A stretch of DNA of 64,000 bases from Candidatus Aminicenantota bacterium (GCA_020344415.1 CP070825.1:680228-744227); one strand, 5' to 3'; shown: positions 8,962 to 17,820, counted from the first letter of the stretch. Notes: a model not told the origin generated them from the sequence alone. Translations and numbers: made by a program.

Positions 8962-8968
8962 TTGCTGC

Positions 8969-10369
8969 GTGAGGCTCGAATTTTTCCTTTTTCTTCTTAT
9001 TTACTTCATCTTTGTTCTTTCCCTGAGTTTTCTGTCTTCAAGGAAGATGAGAAGCCTCGAGGATTTTTTCCTCGCTTCCCGAAATCTTCCCATATCATTG
9101 GTCTACCTATCTCTATGTGCTTCTTGGTTCGGAGCGACCTCTATTCTTGTCTCTACAGATGAAGCCTTCACGCATGGGATAAGTGCTTTTTGGATCATGG
9201 GTATACCTGCAACGCTCACTGTACTCTTGCTGGCCTTTTTTTTAGCCCGGCCCATCCGTCAACTTCCGATAGTGACTTTGCCAGATCTTGTTGAGCTTCG
9301 CTATGGTCGGCTTGTTCGTCATTTCGCCTCTTTTTTGATAGTCTGGTATATGGTTGTCTTGGCATCATCCCAGATGGTCGCTATGGGGATTTTCTTAAAG
9401 ACATTCCTTGGTTCATCTTACATATTAAGTCTGGCGTTAGGGACGATCGTCGTTCTCATTTATTCAATTTTTGGGGGCTTTTTTTCTGTGGCTATAACCG
9501 ATGGTCTCCAGTTTTTTCTATTAACAGCGGGCATAATCAGCCTTTTTTTCATTCTGTTTGATGCTTCGTCATTAAAGGAAATTCCCGTTCTAGCATCGCG
9601 ATTGGGAAGGCCGGATTATTTTAATTTCTTCTTTGAATTTAAAAAGAATTTTCTGACTGTTCTCTCTTTTACTCTGGCCTGGACGATTTCTCCTATAGCT
9701 TGGCAGAGGATACAGGCAGCAAAGACCGATCGAAAAGCTCAGCGAGGTTTGTTTGCCGCTTCAGGGACTTTTGTTCTTTTTTATATACTCTTACTCTTTA
9801 TAGGCATATTATCCCTTCCTGTATTCTTATCCAGGGATTTCGGAAGCCCTCTCATCTCTGAACTTATTTCCTCTAAACTCGGATTATTCCTGGGTGGTAT
9901 CTTGTTTGTGGCTATTGCTGCAGCTATCATGTCCACGATGGATACAGCCATCAATACAGGAGCTTTGTCTTTAACCCGCGATGTCTATCAGCAGATTTTT
10001 CCATCAGATAGAATTAAAGGGATTATTTCGACGAGCCGCCTGGCAACTTTCGTTGTTGGGGCTTTGGCGTTTCTAGTTGCCACCAAATTTCAGAGCATTT
10101 TAAAGACTTTAGGACTTGCCTCAGAAATTATGGCGGCAGGGCTTTTTGTTCCTGGTATCGCTATGATTTTCCTGAAAAAGAGATTGCCTGCGGCTGGATT
10201 TTTGAGCCTTACAATGGGTGGAGGATTTTCTGTGGTCAGCTTTCTTTGTGAAGCGGGGATATTTCGTTTCAACTGGCCATCCTGGCCTTTTTCAGTTCCC
10301 TATGGCTTGGCTTTAAGCCTGTTCGGATTCTTAATCGGATTTGCCATAGAAAAATATAGAAAAAGGTAG
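8969..10369 (+). CDS. Sodium/solute symporter family (SSS) transporter
   Basis: A 466-residue protein with about twelve hydrophobic helices. Family features are the N-terminal MRSLEDFFLASRNLP region, LSLCASWFGATSILVSTDEA and IATHLKD-equivalent substrate/ion helices, with LPIVTLPDLVELRYG after TM3. SSS carriers use a sodium gradient to import sugars, amino acids or carboxylates; the substrate cannot be read here. I start it at GTG 8969 (VRLEFFLFLL), because the longer frame from 8900 would be encoded by the family E repeat. Family A repeats follow its stop. Confidence 0.88.
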   Translation: MRLEFFLFLLIYFIFVLSLSFLSSRKMRSLEDFFLASRNLPISLVYLSLCASWFGATSILVSTDEAFTHGISAFWIMGIPATLTVLLLAFFLARPIRQLPIVTLPDLVELRYGRLVRHFASFLIVWYMVVLASSQMVAMGIFLKTFLGSSYILSLALGTIVVLIYSIFGGFFSVAITDGLQFFLLTAGIISLFFILFDASSLKEIPVLASRLGRPDYFNFFFEFKKNFLTVLSFTLAWTISPIAWQRIQAAKTDRKAQRGLFAASGTFVLFYILLLFIGILSLPVFLSRDFGSPLISELISSKLGLFLGGILFVAIAAAIMSTMDTAINTGALSLTRDVYQQIFPSDRIKGIISTSRLATFVVGALAFLVATKFQSILKTLGLASEIMAAGLFVPGIAMIFLKKRLPAAGFLSLTMGGGFSVVSFLCEAGIFRFNWPSWPFSVPYGLALSLFGFLIGFAIEKYRKR

Positions 10370-10504
10370 GGGTTCGATTGCACAACCTCACCTTTGAAAT
10401 ATATTTAATGTAGGGGCTTGATTTGTCAAGCCCACCATGTCATTGCGTGTGAAACGTGGCAATCTCAACCCGCAGATGTAGAGATTTGATTCATCAACCC
10501 CGCA
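10367..10504. repeat. Family A and B repeats downstream of the symporter gene
   Basis: Three family A palindromes, a degenerate one at about 10367-10390, GTAGGGGCTTGATTTGTC at 10410-10436 and a degenerate one at about 10478-10503, flank a family B fragment (GTCATTGCGTGTGAAACGTG, 10439-10465). No gene is present. Confidence 0.7.
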
Positions 10505-10544
10505 TATTGGTTGTTTACTGCTCAGTTCGTTTTTTATATTATTT

Positions 10545-11204
10545 ATGCCGATGCCCTTCTTAGATAAAATCCGGTGGAATATGGTTGGAATTTTAGGAAA
10601 GATCATTTTATTCCTTTGGGCGAAATCCACTAGAATGAAAATTTTGGGAGAGGAATCCTATCAAAAATTAAGAGAGCAAGGGAAACCGGTCATATTTCTT
10701 GTTTGGCACGGCCGCATTTTTATCGTCCCCTATTTTTTCCGCCGCAGAAAAATAATGCCATTGGTCAGTCCCAGCGAGGACGGAGAGATTCCTGCACAGA
10801 TTATGTCCAGGTGGGGATACCGGATAGTAAGAGGGTCCAGCTCGCACGTCATTAGAAAGGCATGGAACGTGATGATAAAAGAGCTTCAACGCGGAGGAGA
10901 AGTAATCATTGTTCCCGATGGCCCTAGAGGGCCAAATCGAGAGATGAAGCTTGGGGGGCTCAAGCTGGCGCAGGAGACAGGTGCTTACCTTGTTCCCTTT
11001 ACATTTTCCACATCGAGAAAAAAATTCTTGAGAAGCTGGGATAGTTTTTTGCTCTTTTATCCTTTTTCAAGAGTGGTCGCCGTGTATGGTCAGCCCATTG
11101 CAATTGAATCTGATTTGAAGGGTGATGCATTAGAGACAGAGCGTCAAAGAATAGAAAAATTATTAGTTCAATTGGACGAAAAAGCTGATAAGTATCATAG
11201 TTGA
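10545..11204 (+). CDS. DUF374 lysophospholipid acyltransferase family protein
   Basis: A 219-residue protein with the DUF374 signature set: FLVWHGRIFIVPYFFRR, MPLVSPSEDGEI, YRIVRGSSS, and VIIVPDGPRGPNREMKLGG. These resemble acyltransferase motifs I-III of the LpxL/PlsC superfamily, with His in WHGR in place of the usual HxxxxD block. DUF374 proteins are usually linked to lipid A or phospholipid acyl transfer at the inner membrane, consistent with an N-terminal hydrophobic segment. It stands alone between repeats and a TPR gene. Acyl donor and acceptor are unknown. Confidence 0.87.
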   Translation: MPMPFLDKIRWNMVGILGKIILFLWAKSTRMKILGEESYQKLREQGKPVIFLVWHGRIFIVPYFFRRRKIMPLVSPSEDGEIPAQIMSRWGYRIVRGSSSHVIRKAWNVMIKELQRGGEVIIVPDGPRGPNREMKLGGLKLAQETGAYLVPFTFSTSRKKFLRSWDSFLLFYPFSRVVAVYGQPIAIESDLKGDALETERQRIEKLLVQLDEKADKYHS

Positions 11205-11223
11205 CTCTTCTCTTCTCTTCTCC

Positions 11224-11253
11224 TTGTCCTACACATGGCATTTATGCTATAAA
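11224..11253 (+). promoter_or_regulatory. Predicted promoter of the secreted TPR protein gene
   Basis: TTGTCC (11224-11229) and TATAAA (11248-11253) with 18 bp spacing, about 24 bp before the ATG. AAAAAAGGAG gives a good ribosome binding site. Confidence 0.5.
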
Positions 11254-11276
11254 TACTCGCAAAAAAGGAGAGATCA

Positions 11277-12032
11277 ATGAAGGCAAAAATCTTTTTCCTG
11301 ATTCTTATTTTTTTGGGTTCAACGTTTCCTCTGTTTTCTCAGAGTGCTGAGGAGCTAATTGTTCAGGGGGATGAGCTGTATAATGAGATGAAGGATATGG
11401 CTGCCGCTAAAGAGGTTCTGGCTAAATACATGGCGGCTTTTTCTAAGCTGGATAATAAATATGATGCTTATTGGAGGATAGCGAGGATACATTATTTTAT
11501 CGGCGCCCATACAGAAAAGAAAAAAGAGAAAAAGAAGATATTCAGCCAGGGAATCTATTACGGTAAGAAAGCAGTGGCAGCGGAGCCAGAAAAGCCAGAT
11601 GGTCATTATTGGCTTGGCGTCAATAATGGGAAGTATGGAGAGACCAGAGGTGTGCTCAAAAGCTTGTCTTTAGTCAAGCCCATTAAGAGAGGTATGAACA
11701 AGGTCATCGAGTTGGACCGGTCGTATGAGGATGGAGGAGCAGACAGAGTATTAGGACGGGTATTTTTTAAAGTGCCTGGTTTTGCTGGAGGAAGCAAGGA
11801 TAAGTCGCTCGAACATCTTCTCAAGTCCAAGGAACTCGGCCCTGAAGATGCACTGACCAGGGTCTATTTAGCCGAGACTTACCTTAAGCACAAGGAAGTA
11901 GAAAAAGCGAGAGAGGAACTGGAATATGTGTTGAACATGGAAGATGATCCCCGATGGGTCTTGGGAATAGCAGGATCCAAAGAAATGGCAAAGGAGTTGC
12001 TAAAGAAGAAGCAATTCAGAAAAAAGAAGTAG
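11277..12032 (+). CDS. Secreted TPR protein, TRAP T-component-like
   Basis: A 251-residue protein with a cleavable signal peptide (MKAKIFFLILIFLGSTFPLFS, cut near Gln22). Helical repeats include AYWRIARIHYFIGAHTEKKK, GKKAVAAEPEKPDGHYWLG and ALTRVYLAETYLKHKEVEKA. The pattern, with a long central helix and the GVNNGKYGE segment, resembles the TatT/TRAP-T type of periplasmic TPR protein, but no TRAP transporter genes are nearby. A basic C-terminal tail (KKKQFRKKK) is present. Function unknown beyond a scaffold role. Confidence 0.75.
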   Translation: MKAKIFFLILIFLGSTFPLFSQSAEELIVQGDELYNEMKDMAAAKEVLAKYMAAFSKLDNKYDAYWRIARIHYFIGAHTEKKKEKKKIFSQGIYYGKKAVAAEPEKPDGHYWLGVNNGKYGETRGVLKSLSLVKPIKRGMNKVIELDRSYEDGGADRVLGRVFFKVPGFAGGSKDKSLEHLLKSKELGPEDALTRVYLAETYLKHKEVEKAREELEYVLNMEDDPRWVLGIAGSKEMAKELLKKKQFRKKK

Positions 12033-12082
12033 GGCTTGAAGAAAAAAACGATCTTTTTGCCTCTGGGCATCCTCCTTGAGTT

Positions 12083-12628
12083 TTATTCTGAAAAAACTTG
12101 AGCAGAGAAGATTTCGATTTTTGCGCCTTTTTTCCATTCATCTTCATCCAAGCCTGCTTTCAAACAGCCATGCCCGATATAGGTTTCTAAATCCCAATTC
12201 CACTCCACAGGAACCTGAGGAAGGAGAAGCCCCTTTGAGGCTCCCTTAGAAATGATAATCCCATGCTTGCCTAATTCTATCTCTTTAACATCTTTAATTG
12301 GTTTAGGAAGGGTGAGCACGGATATCTCGATTTTCATTTCGGGCAGCTCCTCAAGACTTAAAGATTCGAAACGAAAATCTTGGGTAGCAGATGAGACAGC
12401 AACATCGATGATGGTCTCATACAGGGGTTTATAAGGGAGGGGGTATCCGATGCAGCCACGAAGTTCATCATTTTTTTTAAGCGTAACAAAGGCTCCTCTT
12501 TTTTCCAAAAGTACTTGATCCTTGGTTTCTGTCTTTAGGTGTTCTCCTTTCTCCAAGTAGTGCTGGATTGTTCGCCTGGCCAATCCCAGTAGGAATAATT
12601 GCTGATCTTTATTCAGGAGATTTTCCAT
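12083..12628 (-). CDS. AMMECR1-domain protein (AmmeMemoRadiSam system protein A type)
   Basis: A 181-residue protein when started at the ATG at 12628 (MENLLNKDQQLFLLGLARRT). It carries the AMMECR1 hallmark LRGCIGYPLPYKPLYETIID, the AVSSATQDFRFESLSLEELP segment and a conserved C-terminal GLLLPQVPVEWNWDLETY. The longer frame to 12691 overlaps the upstream gene and lacks a ribosome site. The usual Memo-like and radical SAM partners are not adjacent. Biochemical function of the family is unsettled. Confidence 0.9.
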   Translation of the reverse strand: MENLLNKDQQLFLLGLARRTIQHYLEKGEHLKTETKDQVLLEKRGAFVTLKKNDELRGCIGYPLPYKPLYETIIDVAVSSATQDFRFESLSLEELPEMKIEISVLTLPKPIKDVKEIELGKHGIIISKGASKGLLLPQVPVEWNWDLETYIGHGCLKAGLDEDEWKKGAKIEIFSAQVFSE

Positions 12629-12641
12629 TATTTGTTTCCCT

Positions 12642-13040
12642 CTATTTGTTGGATTTGAGTTGAATCGCAGAGAGGAAGAACTCATTCTCATAGTCTATTA
12701 TATAAGACTTAATGGTCATCTTTCTTTTTTTATCAAGGCGAATTTCTAGGAAGAGCTTGCCATGAGTAAAGGGCGCGAGAATTTTTTTAATTTTTTTCTC
12801 ATCCTTGGCAAATGAGTAGAAGCCGAGAATTTTTTCCTTAAAAAACTCATTCATAGTAAAAAATGTTTCCCGGGACGGGAAAAAACCTTTTGGAGTGGGA
12901 AAAATTTTCTCTACAAAATATCTGTGACCTCTTTTATGTCCGATGAGGAGCCCATCAGGATTCGATTGTGAATAGATGAGGCCTAGGGCCGTGAGTGCCT
13001 GGTAAGCTTCCCGGGATAAGTGAGCATCCATCGTTGCCAA
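12642..13040 (-). CDS. Small protein, possible JAB/MPN-like fold
   Basis: A 132-residue protein with no confident family. The N-terminal SREAYQALTALGLIYSQ and the stretch GLLIGHKRGHRYFVEKIFPT look like the opening of a JAB/MPN domain, but the metal-binding His-x-His and Asp of a JAMM protease are missing, so it would be inactive if related. It lies just upstream of the AMMECR1 gene on the same strand with 13 bp between the chosen starts and stops, so the two are probably co-transcribed. Confidence 0.6.
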   Translation of the reverse strand: MATMDAHLSREAYQALTALGLIYSQSNPDGLLIGHKRGHRYFVEKIFPTPKGFFPSRETFFTMNEFFKEKILGFYSFAKDEKKIKKILAPFTHGKLFLEIRLDKKRKMTIKSYIIDYENEFFLSAIQLKSNK

Positions 13041-13080
13041 TTATATCAGAACTCATTACCCGATAGAATAGGAAGAATCG

Positions 13081-13262
13081 TAGGAGCTTGATTTATCAAG
13101 CCCACCTTTCTGTCATTGCGAGGAATGAAATGACGAAGCAATCCCATATAAAGGTTGAGATCACCACGCTACGCTCGTGACAGAGGATTGCAGCACTCTT
13201 TTTAATCGTTCGCAATGACAATTAATTTTGTTAAAAAGTAGTCTGTTCCCTTATTAACTATT
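13081..13262. repeat. Repeats A, B and a half family C end
   Basis: A family A palindrome (GTAGGAGCTTGATTTATC, 13080-13107), a family B block (TGTCATTGCGAGGAATGAAA to CGTTCGCAATGACA, about 13112-13222) and a family C right end (AAAAAGTAGTCTGTTCCCTT, about 13234-13253) follow one another. They lie 3' of the DASS transporter gene. No coding sequence. Confidence 0.7.
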
Positions 13263-13264
13263 TT

Positions 13265-14734
13265 TTATATCAAACCAAGCAAAGGAACGATGAACCTGAT
13301 GCATGCCCAAATAAGGATTATTCCAGCAATATTCAACCAGAATCCATATTTCATCATTTGAGGCAAGCGCACGAGGCCTGATCCGAAAATAATTGCGTTG
13401 GGAGGTGTGGCAACAGGAAGCATGAAGGCAAAGCTACACCCGATGGCGCTTCCCAAAACTGGAGGTAAAGGGTTGATGGATGCAGCCTTGGAGATGGCGA
13501 TAATAATCGGTATAATCATGTTGGCCGAAGCTGTGTTTGATGTTAATTCTGTAAGGTAAACGCTAAAGGCTACTGAAAGCAGTGTGATGAGGGATAGGCT
13601 GGCTGCGCTTCCCCCTGAGGAGATGAAGAATCTTCCGATGGAATCGGCCAGCCCTGTTTCGAACATCTGGAATCCTAATGACAGTCCTCCACCAAAGAGA
13701 AGGAGAGTTCCCCAGTCTACTTTTAGCGCCTCCTTAAGGGAAAGGGTGAATTCTCCTCGGCTCAAATTAACGGGAAGAAGGAAGAGGAATCCTGCTCCGA
13801 TTATAGCGGCCACTGACTCAGGAAAGTGTTCATGAAGCCAAAGGAATAGCGGCGATTCTCTTCCCCAAAAGAGAGAGATAAATCCTGGAAAAACCCAGAG
13901 AAAAACAGTCACAGAAAAGGCGGCAAGAACGTTTTTTTGGGCTCTTGTGAATCCTCGCATGCTCGATTTTGCGGGAAGAGAAGTTTTATGAGCTGCCTCA
14001 CTCAAATTTTTTCCATTCCTCAGATGAAGCCTCATGAGGAAAAAAAGGATAAAAAACATAGGTATAAGCACCAGAGAGCCTATGATCATCCATTGGAAAA
14101 AAGTGATTCTGTAATCCACTAACCTCTCTAACATGCCAATAGCGATAAGGTTGGGTGGGCTTCCGATTGGAGTCCCAATCCCTCCTATAGAAGCTGCATA
14201 TGCTAATGTCAGCAGCAAGACCACCTCGAAGGAAGAACCTAATTTTTTTTCTTTTTCAGGGGAAAAAGTGCTCAGGACGCCAAGGGCGATGGGAAACATC
14301 ATTGCTGTGGTGGCTGTGTTGCTAATCCACAGGGAGAGGAACACAGAGGTCAGGCCCAAGGCAAAAAGGATTCTGGTTTTCTTGTGGCCGATTGTTTTCA
14401 AGGAAAGAACAGAGTAGGCCAATTTCTGGTCAAGGGAGTGGACACACATCGCTCTAGCAAGGATGAAACTTCCTAAAAAGAGCATAATGATGGGATTGGC
14501 AAAGGGAGCGAATGCCTCTTTGGCTGGTGCCACATTAAAAGCTATTATAAGAACAGGAACGAGCAAGGCAGTGATCGGGATGGGAATGCATTCTGTTACC
14601 CACCAGATGACTATAAAAAGGAAAATGGCTAATAGCCTGTGAGCCCTTGGATTCTGAGAAAGAAGAGGAGAAAAATAGACCAGGATTAATACGAGGGGCC
14701 CCAGGAAGAAACCGATTTTCTTCCTCATCTCCAT
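13265..14734 (-). CDS. DASS-family (SLC13) sodium-coupled anion transporter
   Basis: A 489-residue protein with about eleven to twelve helices. Both Ser-Asn-Thr motifs that form the substrate and sodium sites in VcINDY-type carriers are visible: SNTATTAMMFPIA in the first half and LTSNTASANMIIPII in the second, each before a helix-breaking hairpin. The N-terminal FLFIVIWWVTECIPIPITAL is also typical. Members import di- or tricarboxylates, sulfate or related anions with sodium. The substrate here is uncertain. It is monocistronic on the minus strand. Confidence 0.9.
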   Translation of the reverse strand: MEMRKKIGFFLGPLVLILVYFSPLLSQNPRAHRLLAIFLFIVIWWVTECIPIPITALLVPVLIIAFNVAPAKEAFAPFANPIIMLFLGSFILARAMCVHSLDQKLAYSVLSLKTIGHKKTRILFALGLTSVFLSLWISNTATTAMMFPIALGVLSTFSPEKEKKLGSSFEVVLLLTLAYAASIGGIGTPIGSPPNLIAIGMLERLVDYRITFFQWMIIGSLVLIPMFFILFFLMRLHLRNGKNLSEAAHKTSLPAKSSMRGFTRAQKNVLAAFSVTVFLWVFPGFISLFWGRESPLFLWLHEHFPESVAAIIGAGFLFLLPVNLSRGEFTLSLKEALKVDWGTLLLFGGGLSLGFQMFETGLADSIGRFFISSGGSAASLSLITLLSVAFSVYLTELTSNTASANMIIPIIIAISKAASINPLPPVLGSAIGCSFAFMLPVATPPNAIIFGSGLVRLPQMMKYGFWLNIAGIILIWACIRFIVPLLGLI

Positions 14735-15147
14735 CGGTCAGGACCTCCCTCGTTCATCTGGAGGATTATATTTTTTTTCCAGGTAAAACACAAGCCATCG
14801 GTCAACGGGGGTATGTTTTGTTTTTTGCCTTTTTTATGTTGACGATGCATTTTTTCTTTTTTCTACTTTTATCTAAAAAAATCAAAGAACGAGATTCGAT
14901 GTCTTATCGCTTAAAACAAGAAAAGGAAGAAAAGGGGACAGTCCCCTTTTTAAGGTGCGATGTCTTATTGCTTAAAACAAGAAAAGGGGACAGTCCCCTT
15001 TTTAAGGTGGGATTTGATAAATCAAACCCCTGCACAAGATGAACCTAGTGCCTACAAGCACAGAAAAAAAGGGGCCGTTCTCTTTTTCCTAAACCCTGTT
15101 CTTGACTAGATTACTGGATAGATTTATCATTGGGAAGGAGATTAAGC
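14735..15147. repeat. Intergenic region with tandem duplicated family C unit
   Basis: Two direct copies of a unit beginning CGATGTCTTAT(C/T)GCTT occur at 14897-14957 and 14958-15010. Each ends in the perfect palindrome AAAAGGGGACAGTCCCCTTTT; the first has 9 extra bases. A family A palindrome overlaps the end (about 15007-15031) and another worn family C end lies near 15065-15090. The open frame running through it is repeat-derived. No gene is seen. Confidence 0.75.
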
Positions 15148-15768
15148 ATGAATTTTGAAACAGCAATCGTCGGAGCTCTCGAGACAAACTGTTATCTCGT
15201 CTATTGTCCCGAGACATATGAATGTGCCGTTGTAGACCCTGGGGCTGAAGCGGAAAAGATTTTCCGCTTGATTGCTGAGAAAGGGCTTCATCCGACTGTC
15301 TTACTCAACACTCATGGGCATGTGGATCACATCGGTGCAAACAAGGATATCAAGGATAAGTTCAATATCCCTCTTAGCATCCATTCCTCTGATAGTTCTA
15401 TGCTCGAAAGCGTCCATCTGCTTGAGCTGGGTTTTCTGCTTGGAGCTAAACCTTCTCCTTCTGCAGATAATTTTCTTGAAGATGGAGGTAAAATAGAGAT
15501 TGGGAAGTCATTCTTAAAAATTATGCACACACCCGGACACTCTCCAGGGAGCGTAAGTTTTTTGGGAGATGGCTTTCTCCTATCCGGGGACACTCTTTTT
15601 AATGGGGGGGTCGGCCGAACCGACCTTCCAGGAGGTTCATGGGACACACTTGTGAGCACTATTAAAAATAAAATCCTGACCATGCCTGAAGAGACCACCA
15701 TCCTTCCCGGACATGGTCCTCCTACATCAGTTGGCCACGAGAAAGAAACAAATCCTTTTATCGCATGA
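15148..15768 (+). CDS. MBL-fold metallo-hydrolase (glyoxalase II-like)
   Basis: A 206-residue protein starting at ATG 15148, which has GGAAGGAG upstream; a TTG 18 bases earlier is unlikely. The metal motif THGHVDHIG (His56, His58, Asp60, His61) is complete, followed by HTPGHSPGSVSF, LSGDTLFNGGVGRTDLPGG and the C-terminal LPGHGPPTSVGHE. The GRTDLPGG block is typical of the YcbL-like glyoxalase II subgroup that hydrolyses thioesters. It overlaps the recombinase gene by 4 bp, so the two are translated together. Confidence 0.93.
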   Translation: MNFETAIVGALETNCYLVYCPETYECAVVDPGAEAEKIFRLIAEKGLHPTVLLNTHGHVDHIGANKDIKDKFNIPLSIHSSDSSMLESVHLLELGFLLGAKPSPSADNFLEDGGKIEIGKSFLKIMHTPGHSPGSVSFLGDGFLLSGDTLFNGGVGRTDLPGGSWDTLVSTIKNKILTMPEETTILPGHGPPTSVGHEKETNPFIA

Positions 15769-16667
15769 GTAAATTTCCCTCCTCTCCTGAGGAAGCCCTC
15801 AAGGTTTTCCTTGAATTCCTATCCGTTGAGAAGGGGCTTTCTTCAAATACGGTGCTTTCCTACTCGAGAGATATCCAAAAACTTTTTCGCTTTTTTCAAA
15901 AGGACAAAGTCCAATGGAATAAAGCCAGAGAAGATGATTTAACAAGATTCATCCATCATCAGAGCCGAGCCGGTCTATCTGCTCGCTCCTTAGCAAGACT
16001 CATTTCTTCTCTGAAGTCCTTCTATAAATTCCTGATTCTAGACGGAATCCTCAAGAAAAATCCCGCAGTCAACCTATCCTCACCAAAGACATGGCTTGCC
16101 TTGCCCCAGTTTTTGACTCTGACAGAAGTCGAATTGCTTTTGAATCAGCCTGATGAAAAGGATGCGCGTGGCCTCAGGGATAAGGCTATGCTGGAGTTAC
16201 TCTATGCAACGGGATTGAGAGTCTCCGAGCTCGTTGCTTTAAAGCCCAAAGATTTAAACCTGGAAGATGGTTTTCTCCTCTGCCGAGGAAAAGGAAGCAA
16301 AGAGAGAATTGTGCCGCTGGGGGCCTCGGCCATAAAGGCCCTCCGGAAATATCTTGATGAAGCCCGTCCCAAGCTTATGAAACAGCCTGCGGAAGGTCTA
16401 TTTCTTACCCGCCGAGGAAAAGTTTTTACCCGGCAGGGGTTCTGGAAGCTCCTGAAATCTCATGCTCGTAAAGCAGGTCTTGAAATGAAGATCAGTCCCC
16501 ATACACTCCGACACTCCTTTGCCACACATCTTCTAGAAAGAGGAGCCGACTTAAGGTCTGTCCAGTTAATGCTTGGGCATAGCCAGATAACCACTACCCA
16601 GATTTATACTCACGTCAGCCGAGAAAGACTCCGCCGTGTGTACGAGAAATTTCATCCTCGTGCATGA
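15765..16667 (+). CDS. XerD-like site-specific tyrosine recombinase
   Basis: A 300-residue tyrosine recombinase of XerC/XerD length. The N-terminal SAM-like domain (FLEFLSVEKGLSSNTVLSYS) is followed by the catalytic domain with Arg152 (ATGLRVSEL), Lys176 (GKGSKER), His246 and Arg249 (HTLRHSFATH), His272 (LGHSQ) and Tyr281 (IYTH). XerC/D resolve chromosome dimers at dif. It is the second gene of a pair with the MBL hydrolase; no integron or phage genes adjoin, so I favour a housekeeping role. Whether it is XerC or XerD cannot be settled without its paralogue. Confidence 0.92.
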   Translation: MSKFPSSPEEALKVFLEFLSVEKGLSSNTVLSYSRDIQKLFRFFQKDKVQWNKAREDDLTRFIHHQSRAGLSARSLARLISSLKSFYKFLILDGILKKNPAVNLSSPKTWLALPQFLTLTEVELLLNQPDEKDARGLRDKAMLELLYATGLRVSELVALKPKDLNLEDGFLLCRGKGSKERIVPLGASAIKALRKYLDEARPKLMKQPAEGLFLTRRGKVFTRQGFWKLLKSHARKAGLEMKISPHTLRHSFATHLLERGADLRSVQLMLGHSQITTTQIYTHVSRERLRRVYEKFHPRA

Positions 16668-16694
16668 TTCGATTTTCTTAGTTTGTCTATGCTA

Positions 16695-17048
16695 TCAGGT
16701 TTTTTGCGATGACTGTATTTCGTCCAGCATAGCAAAGGCGTTGCGGAGATGAGGAATGACAATGGAGCCTCCTACAAGGAGGGCGACATTGAAGGCTTCG
16801 TATAATTGCTCATTTTTAAGCCCAAGATTAGCGCACTGGATAAGGTGATAGGTGACACAATCGTTACACCTGAGCACAAGAGAAGCAACGAGTCCCAACA
16901 GTTCTTTCGTTTCTGCAGGCAGTGCTCCTTCCTTGTATGCGTTTTTATCCAGAGAAAAGAAACGCTGGATTTCTTTGTTTCCGCTCTCTAGGATTCTTTT
17001 GTTCATTTTTTCACGAAATTCTTGAAATTGTTTTAATTCTTCAGTCAT
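16695..17048 (-). CDS. Carboxymuconolactone decarboxylase (CMD/AhpD-like) family protein
   Basis: A 117-residue all-helical protein with the CMD core VASLVLRCNDCVTYHLIQCA, including the Cys61-x2-Cys64 and His68 redox motif as in AhpD-type peroxidase partners, then GLKNEQLYEAFNVALLVGG. Such proteins act as peroxidase reductants or small decarboxylases; the CxxC favours a thiol-redox role. It converges with the xerD-like gene. TTTTTCCTCCTGAGAG places a GGAGGAAAAA site before its ATG. Confidence 0.9.
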   Translation of the reverse strand: MTEELKQFQEFREKMNKRILESGNKEIQRFFSLDKNAYKEGALPAETKELLGLVASLVLRCNDCVTYHLIQCANLGLKNEQLYEAFNVALLVGGSIVIPHLRNAFAMLDEIQSSQKT

Positions 17049-17109
17049 TTTTCCTCCTGAGAGTTTTATGAGGTAGGTTCCCCTATCAATGATCCGGCAA
17101 CTGTTTGTA

Positions 17110-17820
17110 TTACCTTTTTTTAAAGCGCGGTATTATAAATATTTCTACTTTGACCTCATGGATATGGGAGAGGAAGACAGATTTTTCAGCGCCTATTTGC
17201 CAACCTTGATATCTCCAATTCCAGCAGAAATCTTTTTTGGCCGATTTGGTGTAGATTTTTTTCTCTTCCAAAAAGATACGGTTGGAGCCTTTGAAGACAA
17301 AGGCATCATAATCAATTTCAGAAAAACGCTCAGAATTTTCTTCAGAAACAGGCAGATAGAGATAGAATTTGTATTCGGACTCATTCTGGGGTATGCAAAA
17401 TCCGTTGACGCTGAAATCAAAATAAAGGTTTTCTTCTTTTTTCAAGATATAATTCATGTTTAAGAACGGTTTATCTGAAAAATTGCCAGTAGACAGCGTG
17501 CTCAGAATTTCGGGATTGGAGGATATCTCCTGTGCCTCCCAATGAAGAAGTTTGAAATCTTCGTGGTAAAGAATAAAGTCTCCGTTGTCTTTTTCCATGA
17601 ATCCTGTCCAAACTATAATAAAAGAATAATTGCCTGGATAAGAGTGTAATCCTTCCTTGACGCTGTAGTTTCCTTTTGAATCAAGAACGACTTTGACTTC
17701 CCACCAGAGCGGGGTCTTTTTATTTGAGGAGGGTGTTATACGATCTGTAGAAGAACACAAGAGTGTTGAAGTTAGTAAGAAAAATAGACATAGAATAAGA
17801 GAAGACACATTCCTCGCCAT
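17110..17820 (-). CDS. Secreted protein of unknown function
   Basis: A 236-residue protein with an N-terminal signal peptide (MARNVSSLILCLFFLLTSTL). The mature region is rich in aromatic residues and beta-prone stretches (SFIIVWTGFMEKDNGDFILY, EENLYFDFSVNGFCIPQNES). I recognise no domain. The hydrophobic leader ends LLCSS, but the residues around Cys do not form a convincing lipobox. It is divergent from the tetR gene across a 356-base region carrying a perfect 18-bp palindrome. Confidence 0.6.
   Translation of the reverse strand: MARNVSSLILCLFFLLTSTLLCSSTDRITPSSNKKTPLWWEVKVVLDSKGNYSVKEGLHSYPGNYSFIIVWTGFMEKDNGDFILYHEDFKLLHWEAQEISSNPEILSTLSTGNFSDKPFLNMNYILKKEENLYFDFSVNGFCIPQNESEYKFYLYLPVSEENSERFSEIDYDAFVFKGSNRIFLEEKKIYTKSAKKDFCWNWRYQGWQIGAEKSVFLSHIHEVKVEIFIIPRFKKR

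Noticed and set aside
8857-8968. Extended starts of lolA-like (8911) and symporter (8900) genes
   Set aside because: Their extra residues are encoded by the family E palindrome and precede a normal signal peptide or first helix.
14647-15042. Open frame of 131 codons before the MBL gene
   Set aside because: It overlaps the DASS gene's 5' end and runs through tandem family C and A repeats; low complexity, no domain.
15765-16667. Integron or phage integrase
   Set aside because: No attC sites, cassettes or phage genes are nearby; length and motifs fit XerC/D.
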